A DNA stretch of 9,688 nt. Source: an uncultured Gemmatimonadaceae bacterium (GTDB lineage Bacteria; Gemmatimonadota; Gemmatimonadetes; Gemmatimonadales; Gemmatimonadaceae). Below, piece by piece: positions 1-5,993 of this stretch (the stretch's first letter is position 1; every line of letters begins with the position of its first letter). Position numbers and translations under genes: made by a program. The notes under the pieces were generated by a model. That model had not been told where the DNA came from. It did no database searches and saw only the letters and a program-made list of their open reading frames with translations. The DNA lies in NCBI GenBank assembly GCA_955652635.1, contig CATPBN010000127.1, forward strand, positions 1-9,688, given 5' to 3'.

Positions 1-15
1 TGCTGCCCTTATACG

Positions 16-915
16 CTAAGTAGTATCACCTCGTACGGGTTTGTGTGATTTGGGTATCCAGCCTGGGTAAGCTGCTGATGGACGAAATGTGCAAAGCACG
101 TCTACATAAGGAAGAACCAGCTCTGTTCTGAAAAACCGAAGCATACCCTGTCCATCGTACGTGCTCCTGAATTTTACTGGAGACATTTTCATGATTGTGT
201 GCACATGGCGGCCGAAGCTTTGGGGCGACGAATAGTCCAGGTGATTTGCTACTCGAGCTACCGACAGTCCTGGATTCTCGAAGAGACGAGCAGCTCGTAT
301 CAATCTGGCGAGGAATAGATATCGTGTGGGAGCCGGCAGCTTTTCCCAGAAGAAACGACTCATCAAAGTGCTCGGCAGAATGTTCAGGTGACGAGCCAGT
401 TGCCGTACCGTCGAGATTCTCAGAGAGGTATCAAATAGCAGCTCGAAGAACCTCCAGCAATCCTTAGATACTCCCGGTAGATCCAGACCAATCTGAGTAA
501 GTGCAGAACGTTGCAGATCGGTTGACGCTTGAGAGGCCAGCAAGTTTCTGAGGGTCTGCCAACCGGTTGGCATTCTCGCATCAACGAGCGTTCGAATTCC
601 AAGTTGCCCGAGCGCTAGAGTAGTATGCGGCGTGGAGTTCTGGGTTTCGGTCAATAGAGCTACAGCAGGAACTCTCGGAAATTCCCGAACCATCGCGGCT
701 ACGCGTGCTGAGCTCTGGGCGCCGTATCGCGTAACAGATATCAGGACCAAGCCTGCTTTCTGTTCCCTTAGATCAGAAAGAACTTCCTCAAGTGACTCCC
801 GGTGAAGAGCGTCGCATAACCCATGGGCTGCTGCGTCCACCCTTGATCGCTCGAGTGGGGTAAGAATGGTCGACACTGGAATACGGGGTGGGGTGCGCTT
901 TGGATCCGAGGGCAT
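16..915 (-). CDS. AraC-type helix-turn-helix regulator with receiver-like N-terminal half
   Basis: Predicted 299-residue cytoplasmic DNA-binding regulator. Residues about 168-250 read as an AraC-family double HTH: a first HTH (around RQLARHLNILPSTLMSRF), a linking helix (YLFLARLIRAARLFE), and a second HTH (LSVARVANHLDYSSPQSFGR) ending in the family-typical MSPVKFR. Residues about 15-130 show alternating strands and helices (AGLVLIS, VPAVALLTE, LGIRTLVDARMP) that resemble a degenerate response-regulator receiver, but I cannot see a clear phospho-acceptor aspartate pocket. A roughly 45-residue tail follows the HTH. The ATG at 913-915 is preceded by AGGA at a good distance, supporting this start. 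The gene is divergent from rnpB with about 135 bp between them. No sensor kinase or obvious target gene lies beside it, so its regulon is unknown. The family call is firm for the C-terminus; the receiver-like reading is inference. Confidence 0.85.
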   Translation of the reverse strand: MPSDPKRTPPRIPVSTILTPLERSRVDAAAHGLCDALHRESLEEVLSDLREQKAGLVLISVTRYGAQSSARVAAMVREFPRVPAVALLTETQNSTPHTTLALGQLGIRTLVDARMPTGWQTLRNLLASQASTDLQRSALTQIGLDLPGVSKDCWRFFELLFDTSLRISTVRQLARHLNILPSTLMSRFFWEKLPAPTRYLFLARLIRAARLFENPGLSVARVANHLDYSSPQSFGRHVHTIMKMSPVKFRSTYDGQGMLRFFRTELVLPYVDVLCTFRPSAAYPGWIPKSHKPVRGDTT

Positions 916-1038
916 GTGATCCTCACGGTTGAGAGTCGGGAATACCAGACCGTTGAGGAAGGATAGGAGGACACGTCAGATGCTCGTCACACGCCGATAT
1001 GCTCAGGAAGCATGAATCGCCCAATTCGTCATTCTAGT

Positions 1039-1050
1039 TATATTTGAAGA
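1039..1050 (+). promoter_or_regulatory. candidate -10 element of rnpB promoter
   Basis: TATATT at 1039-1044 lies 7 nt before the predicted rnpB 5' end at 1051, the right distance for a sigma-70-type -10 box. No convincing -35 hexamer is visible 16-18 nt upstream, so this rests on position and the one hexamer. The 135-bp gap back to the divergent AraC-type gene also holds a repeated CTCAAC-GT motif (minus strand, about 928-956) close to that gene's start, a possible operator, but with little to support it. Confidence 0.35.
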
Positions 1051-1436
1051 GAGCAATCGGTCGGACGATCGCGAATAGGTATCATATTGATACCAATCCG
1101 AGGAAAGTCCGGGCTCCAGTGGACAGGCTGCCAGGTAACACCTGGGCGCGGGTAGCGAGAGTTGCCCGTGACGGAAAGTGCCACAGAGAACAGACCGCCA
1201 TCCTTCGGGAAGGCAAGGGTGAAACGGTGGGGTAAGAGCCCACCGCGCTCATGGCAACACGAGCGGCACGGCAAACCCCGGCTGGAGCAAGGCCAAATAT
1301 GCGGCGAGAGGAGTCCACCTCGACCAAGACACCGCGGGTAGGCTGCTAGAGGGCATGGGTGACCATGCTCGCAGAGAAATGATCGTCCGGACTATTTACG
1401 TAGTTCGACAGGACCCGGCTTATAGACCGGTTGCTC
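1051..1436 (+). ncRNA. rnpB: RNase P RNA, bacterial type A
   Basis: Catalytic RNA of ribonuclease P, which removes 5' leaders from pre-tRNAs together with RnpA (encoded at about 5434-5781). Ends were set by helix P1: 1051-1062 pairs with 1425-1436 over 12 bp with one wobble. P2 is a perfect 8-bp match of 1063-1070 with 1381-1388. P3 is a short hairpin, 1078-1084 with 1088-1094. The universal core block GAGGAAAGTCCGGGCTCC is at 1100-1117 and its partner ACAGGACCCGGCTTAT at 1408-1423, which form P4. A GAGA-capped hairpin (1149-1168) fits P12 and a GTGA-capped hairpin (1353-1368) fits P18. The GGT at 1337-1339 within GCGGGTAGGCTGC is the L15 site that pairs with the tRNA 3' CCA end. The blocks GGTAAGAGC, GGAGCAAGGCCAAATA and ACAGAGAACAGACCGCC are also family hallmarks. 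At about 386 nt the length is normal, and no core block is missing. Short open frames here are shadows. Confidence 0.97.
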
Positions 1437-1446
1437 CGCTAATACG

Positions 1447-1487
1447 ACAACCTCCAGGGATACGTCACTGGAGGTTGTTCTATTTTT
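1447..1487 (+). terminator. intrinsic terminator of rnpB
   Basis: A perfect 11-bp inverted repeat (ACAACCTCCAG at 1447-1457, CTGGAGGTTGT at 1468-1478) with a 10-nt loop is followed by TCTATTTTT. It lies 10 nt past the rnpB 3' end. The minus strand shows no T-run after the stem, so it should act only on rightward transcription. It separates rnpB from the lipoprotein gene that starts 27 nt later. Confidence 0.9.
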
Positions 1488-1514
1488 CCCAAAAAACATA
1501 TCAGGCGTGAGTAC

Positions 1515-2393
1515 ATGAGAATAGCTCGAAGGAGACGCTGGTTTCTCCTCTCCGGATTTGCGCTTGCGTGCAGTGGAGCTCAAAGCTCACGGCCAGGTGC
1601 TCCGTCCCCACTTCCGGCTCCCCCAACATCTCAACCAGCAGTGCCCACTGCACCTGCTGCTGGAGCATCGTCTTTCAAGTACGCAGCTGGGACCGTCCGA
1701 TATACAATCTCAAGGAGTGCCGCCATTGAGAGTGTTGGTGCAGACTCGCTTACCCATCGGGAGATTTCCACCAACATCACCCACGAATTGCTAACCCTGG
1801 AACCGGTGGATCGAGCAACTGATTTCACAGCTGTCATAGATACTTCTGCAACAACGACACAGGGGTTGATTGGCTCAGTCCAACCTGTCCAGCTACCTGT
1901 CGAGATCTCCGGGTCATTTACTGACAGTACCCTGACAATCGGCACAGAGACTGTAAGCGGGAAATGCAGTGCAGTCACCTCAATGCTAGTCACGGATCTT
2001 CACAATTTGCTGATTGCGTTTCCGGAACAGTTATCAGTGGGAGTGAGCTGGAAGGATTCTACCGACGTAACAGGTTGTCAGGCGGGAGTGCCGACATCCG
2101 CACATACGACCAGAGCATACATTGTTTCGGGAAATGCATCCTACGAAGGTCATCCAGTGCTCGTAGTTCTGAGAACGGATACGACCCTCGCCAAAGGAGA
2201 AGGAGGGCTTCAACAGCACAGGGTATCGATTGACGCGACTGGAACTGGAACTGCACTCTACTACATCGATACGGCGAGTGGGCGAATTTTACATCTGACG
2301 GTCGATCAGCTCTTGAATCTCAGCATAACAGCTTCGGCCAGACGGTCGCAGTTCAAGCAGAATTCCAAACAGGATTTCCAGTTCATTCCCTAG
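1515..2393 (+). CDS. putative secreted lipoprotein, function unknown
   Basis: 292 residues; I do not recognise the family. The N-terminus has a run of arginines (RIARRRR), a short hydrophobic stretch and a lipobox-like FALAC with Cys19, so signal peptidase II processing and lipid anchoring are likely. Residues about 24-52 form a Pro/Ala/Ser-rich linker. The remainder is rich in Thr, Ser and Val with alternating short strands, as in an extracytoplasmic beta-rich domain. Two further cysteines (151 and 188) could form a disulfide outside the cytoplasm. The C-terminal part (SGRILHLTVDQLLNLSI) is strand-like. The ATG at 1515 was chosen because it directly precedes the signal peptide; the upstream AGG/GTGAG is only a weak ribosome-binding site. 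The gene sits 27 nt after the rnpB terminator, leaving little room for its own promoter. Its stop overlaps that of dnaN head-on. The lipoprotein call is good; a function cannot be assigned. Confidence 0.8.
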   Translation: MRIARRRRWFLLSGFALACSGAQSSRPGAPSPLPAPPTSQPAVPTAPAAGASSFKYAAGTVRYTISRSAAIESVGADSLTHREISTNITHELLTLEPVDRATDFTAVIDTSATTTQGLIGSVQPVQLPVEISGSFTDSTLTIGTETVSGKCSAVTSMLVTDLHNLLIAFPEQLSVGVSWKDSTDVTGCQAGVPTSAHTTRAYIVSGNASYEGHPVLVVLRTDTTLAKGEGGLQQHRVSIDATGTGTALYYIDTASGRILHLTVDQLLNLSITASARRSQFKQNSKQDFQFIP

Positions 2394-3502
2394 TCAACGA
2401 GGCGGAGAGGCATCACGAGACACATGTATGATGCTGGATCCTTCCAGCCTTCGGGTTCTAACGTCGCAGCTCTTTCCGGTGCTTTGAAAGTCATTTTTAC
2501 TTCATCCGTAGGGATATAGCGCAAAATCTCCAGCAGGTAGCTCGCATTGAAGCCGATATCGAGCTGATCTCCTGTGTAGCGTATCGGAAGTTCGTCCTGG
2601 GCTTCGCCCAAATCCGGAGTCTGGACACTGAACTTCAACATTCCGGAATTGAAAGACAGCCGGATTCTGTGAGTCTGGTCCGAAGCAATTACCGACATGC
2701 GCTTCAGCGCGCTTGCCAAGGCTACTTTATCAGCGACTGCTACCTTGTCATTGTCCTTCGGGATCACCTGTTCGTAGTTCGGATATGGACCTTCGATAAG
2801 TCGCGTGAAGACTGCCGTGAAGGGTGATCGGAAACCGATATGATTGTCCCCGCGCGCGATTTCCAGCTCTTCTTCGGCAGGAAATAGCCGTCTTACCTGC
2901 TCCAGCGCTTTTGGTGGGACGATAAGATCACTCGCAGGTGCATTGGCCGAGACGATCGGGACATCCATCTTGGCCAATCGGTGCCCGTTGGTTGCTACCA
3001 TCCGCATTTTGTCGGGTCTGAGCTCCCATAATACGCCGTTCAAAATCGGCCGACTTTCCTCAGACGATACAGCAAACGAAGTATGTGAAATCAACTGCTG
3101 TAGATCTCCAGATCGAATCCGCCAGCTCTCACTAAATCGCACAGAAGGAAATGTCGGAAATTCGTCCCGCGGTAGACCAAGAAGCTTAAAACGTGAGCGG
3201 CCACATTCGATCGTAACCCTCTGTTCTCCAACTGCACCAATCTTCACTGGGGCGGGAGGTAATTCCCGAGCGATCTCACTCAATTTTTTCGCAGGAATTG
3301 TAACAGCACCAGGAACATCCACGTCCGCCATTACTTCCGTGCTCACTGCAATATCCAGATCGGTTCCAGACAGCTTAATTCCTTTATCTGTCGTCTCGAG
3401 CAGAATATTTGCCAAAACAGGGAGTGTCGTCTTCGCTGGAATGCTTGCAGCTACAGCCGCAAGCCCCTCCTGAAGCTTTTCGCGAGAGATCGTGAAGCGC
3501 AT
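2390..3502 (-). CDS. dnaN: DNA polymerase III beta subunit (sliding clamp)
   Basis: 370-residue beta clamp, the homodimeric ring that tethers the replicative polymerase to DNA. The length fits the three-domain family. Diagnostic stretches are the N-terminal SREKLQEGLAAV and TTLPVLANILLE, ATNGHRLA at 170-177 in the middle domain, the EGPYPNYEQVIP block at 237-248, and the C-terminal YMCLVMPLRL at 359-368, equivalent to the usual VMPMRL that helps shape the partner-binding pocket. The ATG at 3500-3502 has a GAGGGAAGGG ribosome-binding site directly upstream. It lies 194 bp downstream of dnaA on the same strand, with no terminator between them, so readthrough from dnaA is possible. A weak own promoter (TTGATC, 17 nt, TAGTAC on the minus strand, 3559-3531) can be seen in the gap. 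There is no visible terminator after it: its stop overlaps the convergent lipoprotein stop. Confidence 0.98.
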   Translation of the reverse strand: MRFTISREKLQEGLAAVAASIPAKTTLPVLANILLETTDKGIKLSGTDLDIAVSTEVMADVDVPGAVTIPAKKLSEIARELPPAPVKIGAVGEQRVTIECGRSRFKLLGLPRDEFPTFPSVRFSESWRIRSGDLQQLISHTSFAVSSEESRPILNGVLWELRPDKMRMVATNGHRLAKMDVPIVSANAPASDLIVPPKALEQVRRLFPAEEELEIARGDNHIGFRSPFTAVFTRLIEGPYPNYEQVIPKDNDKVAVADKVALASALKRMSVIASDQTHRIRLSFNSGMLKFSVQTPDLGEAQDELPIRYTGDQLDIGFNASYLLEILRYIPTDEVKMTFKAPERAATLEPEGWKDPASYMCLVMPLRLVD

Positions 3503-3696
3503 CCCTTCCCTCTGTGGAATTCGGGGTGGTGTACTAATGGTCTCTTTTTAAGAGATCAAAATAGTAGTTGTAGTAGGGCACTGTGGAGCTGTGTCGAGTC
3601 GCTCTAACTTACGAGAGCGGCTTGATTTCCGCTATGCTGGCTAATGTGTGGTAGGATGTTGGTAACAGAGACTCATTGAGGTTGTCGACATCACTT
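3503..3696. other. oriC: probable chromosomal replication origin (oriC) in the dnaA-dnaN gap
   Basis: 194 non-coding bp in the place where many bacterial origins sit. Three degenerate DnaA-box cores (TGTGG on plus, CCACA on minus) lie in one orientation at 3513-3521, 3582-3590 and 3647-3655, about 65-69 bp apart. A further partial box (TGTGTCGAG, 3590-3598) abuts the second. CTTTCCACA at 3713-3721, one mismatch from TTWTNCACA, lies in the opposite orientation just inside the dnaA 3' end. A DnaA-trio-like tract (3562-3576) and an AT-rich segment (about 3541-3561) adjoin the middle boxes. Two hairpins are present: 3539-3557 (8-bp stem, one wobble) and 3598-3621 (8-bp stem, one wobble). None of the boxes inside the gap is perfect, so the assignment rests on gene context plus the ordered arrangement. 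The dnaA upstream region (5125-5264), with one perfect box, could be a second origin part. Confidence 0.65.
3562..3576 (+). promoter_or_regulatory. DnaA-trio-like tract of the origin unwinding site
   Basis: TAG TAG TTG TAG TAG on the plus strand reads 3'-GAT GAT GTT GAT GAT-5', the form of the DnaA-trio element on which DnaA assembles on single-stranded DNA. The known order (DnaA box, short GC-rich spacer, trios, AT-rich DNA) is seen here: box TGTGGAGCT at 3582-3590, spacer GGCAC at 3577-3581, trios, then AAAA and the T-rich 3541-3550. The middle unit has T where the trio's usually conserved A is expected. The neighbouring box is degenerate. Confidence 0.6.
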
Positions 3697-5124
3697 TCAT
3701 GAAGCTGTAATCCTTTCCACACGAATCGGTGCTGAGATAAAAGTTTCCAACATTCCACGGAGTCGATTGATGCGTGTCTTCAGATCAGGGTCTGCAGTTA
3801 TCGATTCCTGAACCTTGTCGATACTGTGAATTACCGTGGAGTGATCCCGCCCACCGAACGCGTTTCCAATCTCTACCAGCTGAGTAGCAAGAAGTTCTCT
3901 TGCCAGGTACATCGCAATCTGCCGGGGGATAGTAAGGGTCTTTGTTCTCGTCTTGGACCGAAGGCCATCAACGGTTACTCCCCATTCCTTTGCGACTGCC
4001 TGCTGAATGGTAAGGATCGTGAGCTTTCCATTGGGCTCTGCCTCGAGTCCTTCGATTGCTCGAAGCTTGTCTCTGAGTGCTTCACGGGCCACTTCAACAG
4101 TAATGTCCTTGTGCTTTAGGGAGGCATAGGCGAGGAGTTTGATGATGGATCCTTCGAGCTCTCTTACATTGGAGCGCACATGTTCGGCAATGAAGTGGAT
4201 CACGTCATCCGGAATTGTCAGTTCAAGGCGATCGACATGTGCTTTCTGTTTTAGAATAGCAACGCGGTGCTCAAAATCGGGCAGGGTGATGTCGGCAACC
4301 ATTCCCCATTCGAAACGACTCCTTAGTCGGTCCTCCAAGCCAGGAATTTCCGAGGGTGGACGATCGCTAGTGAGAACGATCTGACGACCGCCTTCATAGA
4401 GTGCGTTAAATGTGTGGAAGAATTCTTCCTGTGTTGCTTCCTTGCGCCCTTTCAGAAAGTGAACGTCATCGATCAGTAAAAGATCCGCTTCACGATAACG
4501 CCTGCGAAAATCAGGAACCGTACGCTCACCAATTGCGCTTATCAACTCGTTCATGAACTGTTCGGCTGCGACATAAGTGATCCGTGTTCCTGAATTCCGA
4601 TCGAGCGTATCATGTGCAATCGCCTGGATCAGGTGGGTCTTGCCGAGTCCGGTGTCTCCATAGATAAAAAGTGGGTTGTATACCTTTCCGGGAGCTTGGC
4701 TTACGGCGTGAGCAGCAGCAGCAGCGAGCTCATTCGATTTGCCGATTACAAAGAGATCAAAGGTGTAACGCTGGCTAAGCGGTGGAGAACTGCTCCCATT
4801 TTGTGCAGGTCCCTGCTTTATGGCGACGGCAGGAGGGGCGACGAAAAAATCCATTTGTGAACGCTTCTTCCGTTCTTCGTTCACGCGGAATACCACGCTC
4901 ATGGGGTATCCGAGGACTATTGGACAAAAGCTCGACAGTAAGCTGGCGTGTTTGGAGTCATTCCAGTCCGCGGTGAACTGATCAGGGGCGCCGATAAAGA
5001 GGGTACTGCCTTCGATCGAAAGGGCTTCAGTGGGCTCCAGCCATGCCTGGAAGGTTTGATCCGGGAGCTCTTGACGAGCACGATTGAGTAGGCGGTTCCA
5101 GACTTCGGCGGGACTCAGCGACAT
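3697..5124 (-). CDS. dnaA: chromosomal replication initiator protein DnaA
   Basis: 475-residue AAA+ initiator that binds DnaA boxes, melts oriC and helps load the helicase. Domain I is residues 1 to about 80 (VWNRLLNRARQELPDQTFQAWLEPTEA), followed by a short linker (about 81-115). The AAA+ core holds FVIGKSNELAAAAA, Walker A GDTGLGKT (156-163), Walker B LLLIDD (215-220), sensor I LTSDRPP (251-257), and the arginine-finger box RLRSRFEWG (266-274). Domain IV carries the box-reading signature GGRDHSTVIHSIDKV (424-438). Length and motifs are all normal. The ATG at 5122-5124 matches the usual N-terminus, but no Shine-Dalgarno sequence is visible before it. A perfect DnaA box lies 23 nt upstream, consistent with autoregulation. 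It is divergent from rpmH across 140 bp. Confidence 0.98.
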   Translation of the reverse strand: MSLSPAEVWNRLLNRARQELPDQTFQAWLEPTEALSIEGSTLFIGAPDQFTADWNDSKHASLLSSFCPIVLGYPMSVVFRVNEERKKRSQMDFFVAPPAVAIKQGPAQNGSSSPPLSQRYTFDLFVIGKSNELAAAAAHAVSQAPGKVYNPLFIYGDTGLGKTHLIQAIAHDTLDRNSGTRITYVAAEQFMNELISAIGERTVPDFRRRYREADLLLIDDVHFLKGRKEATQEEFFHTFNALYEGGRQIVLTSDRPPSEIPGLEDRLRSRFEWGMVADITLPDFEHRVAILKQKAHVDRLELTIPDDVIHFIAEHVRSNVRELEGSIIKLLAYASLKHKDITVEVAREALRDKLRAIEGLEAEPNGKLTILTIQQAVAKEWGVTVDGLRSKTRTKTLTIPRQIAMYLARELLATQLVEIGNAFGGRDHSTVIHSIDKVQESITADPDLKTRINRLRGMLETFISAPIRVERITAS

Positions 5125-5147
5125 GACGCGCCACGCTAGCCGTTTTA

Positions 5148-5156
5148 TGTGGAAAA
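5148..5156 (-). promoter_or_regulatory. DnaA box in the dnaA upstream region
   Basis: TTTTCCACA on the minus strand matches TTWTNCACA at all nine positions. It lies just downstream of a possible -35 hexamer for dnaA (TTGACT on minus, 5161-5156), where bound DnaA would block polymerase. The -10 at 17-nt spacing would be TAGCGT (5138-5133), a weak match that would put the transcript start almost at the ATG. The box is clear; the promoter is tentative. Confidence 0.65.
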
Positions 5157-5191
5157 GTCAAACTAGCGAGAAGCGAACTCTCTTAGCCGAC

Positions 5192-5220
5192 TTGACCTAT
5201 CTTCAATGCTGGAATAGTTT
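5192..5220 (+). promoter_or_regulatory. candidate promoter of the rpmH-rnpA-yidD-yidC operon
   Basis: TTGACC (5192-5197, five of six bases to the sigma-70 -35 consensus) is followed after exactly 17 nt by TAGTTT (5215-5220, three of six to the -10 consensus). Transcription would start near 5227, giving a leader of roughly 38 nt before rpmH. The -10 is weak, so this is a candidate only. Confidence 0.45.
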
Positions 5221-5264
5221 TACCCGCTCTCGACAGCATCTTATTTGGTTTCTGGAGCGTTGTA

Positions 5265-5429
5265 ATGGGCAAGCCTACATATCGTCCCCGCAACAAGCGC
5301 CGTATTCGTACGCATGGCTTCAGATTGCGTATGGCTACAAAGTGGGGGCGCGAAGTTCTGAGCCGCCGCCGAAAGAAAGGGCGTAAGCGACTTACCGTCC
5401 AGTTGCCCTCCAAGTACGCCGGCGCATAA
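5265..5429 (+). CDS. rpmH: 50S ribosomal protein L34
   Basis: 54-residue, highly basic protein of the large ribosomal subunit. The sequence begins [13 protein letters not shown] and carries the L34 hallmark blocks [11 protein letters not shown] (15-25) and [14 protein letters not shown] (32-45). A 9-residue tail (QLPSKYAGA) extends a little past the usual end, which lies shortly after the RLTV block. GGAG at 5254-5257 lies 7 nt before the ATG and supports the start. It is the first gene of the rightward operon, directly across from dnaA, the arrangement found in most bacterial phyla. Its stop at 5427-5429 is where the rnpA reading frame becomes recognisable, one frame over (+1). Confidence 0.97.
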   Translation: MGKPTYRPRNKRRIRTHGFRLRMATKWGREVLSRRRKKGRKRLTVQLPSKYAGA

Positions 5430-5481
5430 AGGCCTCGGCTTTCCTCGCAACCGGCGGCTGACAAAAGAAGCCGACCTGGAG

Positions 5482-5781
5482 TTGGTACGGCGTGCAGGGA
5501 AGCGGATGCAAACCGAGTGTCTCGAAGCTCGGCTCTCTGCTTCCCCTTTGCTTCATCCACGAGTCGGGGTAGTCGTTCCGAAACATGGCCGAAATATCGT
5601 CGATCGGAACCGTACTAAACGACGTCTACGAGAGCTTGTGCGACTTCGGCTGTTGCCTGTAATCGGGCGAGTGGACCTCCTTGTACGAGCCAAGCCTGAG
5701 GCCTACCGGTCGACATTTGATGAACTTGCCGCTCAAATGGATGTTATCGCCGGTTGGGCAGTTGGAATCGCGGCACACTAA
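5482..5781 (+). CDS. rnpA: ribonuclease P protein component; true start unclear
   Basis: Basic protein cofactor of RNase P, which binds the rnpB RNA and the pre-tRNA leader. The signature [11 protein letters not shown] is present (residues 41-51 counted from the TTG at 5482), as is the preceding strand [10 protein letters not shown] and the later [11 protein letters not shown]. The annotated start is the first TTG, giving 99 residues, but the frame continues upstream with plainly homologous sequence: [20 protein letters not shown] from 5434, matching the F-x-R-x-x-R-L start typical of RnpA. From 5434 the protein would have 115 residues, a normal length. Upstream of 5482 the frame holds no ATG, GTG or TTG back to a TGA at 5359-5361; the only near-cognate start is CTG at 5458, which still loses FPRNRR. 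A rare start codon, a +1 shift out of rpmH, or a sequence error are all possible. The stop is 2 nt before yidD. Confidence 0.9.
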   Translation: MVRRAGKRMQTECLEARLSASPLLHPRVGVVVPKHGRNIVDRNRTKRRLRELVRLRLLPVIGRVDLLVRAKPEAYRSTFDELAAQMDVIAGWAVGIAAH

Positions 5782-5783
5782 TC

Positions 5784-5993
5784 ATGCGGTCAGTTTTCGT
5801 TCTTTTGATTCGCGGTTACCAGCTGGGAATCTCACCAATCTTTCCAGCCAGTTGCCGTTACTATCCAACGTGTTCGGCCTATGCGCTTGAAGCCTTCGAG
5901 CGACATGGGGTGATCAAGGGAATCCGACTTACAGTCAGTCGAATTCTTCGGTGTCATCCCTTTCGGCCGGGCGGCTACGATCCGGTTCCCTGA
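5784..5993 (+). CDS. yidD: membrane protein insertion efficiency factor YidD
   Basis: 69-residue member of the YidD/haemolysin-domain family, a small membrane-associated protein that aids YidC-dependent insertion. It has the amphipathic N-terminus ([15 protein letters not shown]), the [15 protein letters not shown] core with Cys24 and Cys30, the third conserved cysteine in LRCHPF (Cys57), and the terminal GGYDPVP. The ATG at 5784 was chosen because it begins the family's usual [13 protein letters not shown]; an in-frame GTG-free extension to an ATG-less 5754 TTG would overlap rnpA. There is no Shine-Dalgarno site, so translation is probably coupled to rnpA, 2 nt upstream. Its TGA is followed directly by the yidC ATG. 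Confidence 0.95.
   Translation: MRSVFVLLIRGYQLGISPIFPASCRYYPTCSAYALEAFERHGVIKGIRLTVSRILRCHPFRPGGYDPVP

Noticed and set aside
1038..1327. Several 60-80 residue open frames on both strands across rnpB
   Set aside because: They lie over a structured RNA gene whose helices and core blocks explain the sequence.
2844..3473. 209-residue open frame on the plus strand inside dnaN
   Set aside because: Antisense shadow of a clear dnaN gene; low-complexity Ser-rich translation with no family features.
3539..3557. Inverted repeat GGTCTCTT / AAGAGATC as a dnaA terminator
   Set aside because: No T-run follows the stem in the dnaA direction; better read as part of the AT-rich origin segment.
3598..3621. 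Hairpin GTCGCTCT / AGAGCGGC as a terminator
   Set aside because: On the minus strand, where dnaA is read, no T-run follows; on the plus strand only a weak TTGATTT and no gene to end.
5183..5560. 125-residue minus-strand frame opposite rpmH and rnpA
   Set aside because: Antisense to two recognised genes; the translation has no family likeness.
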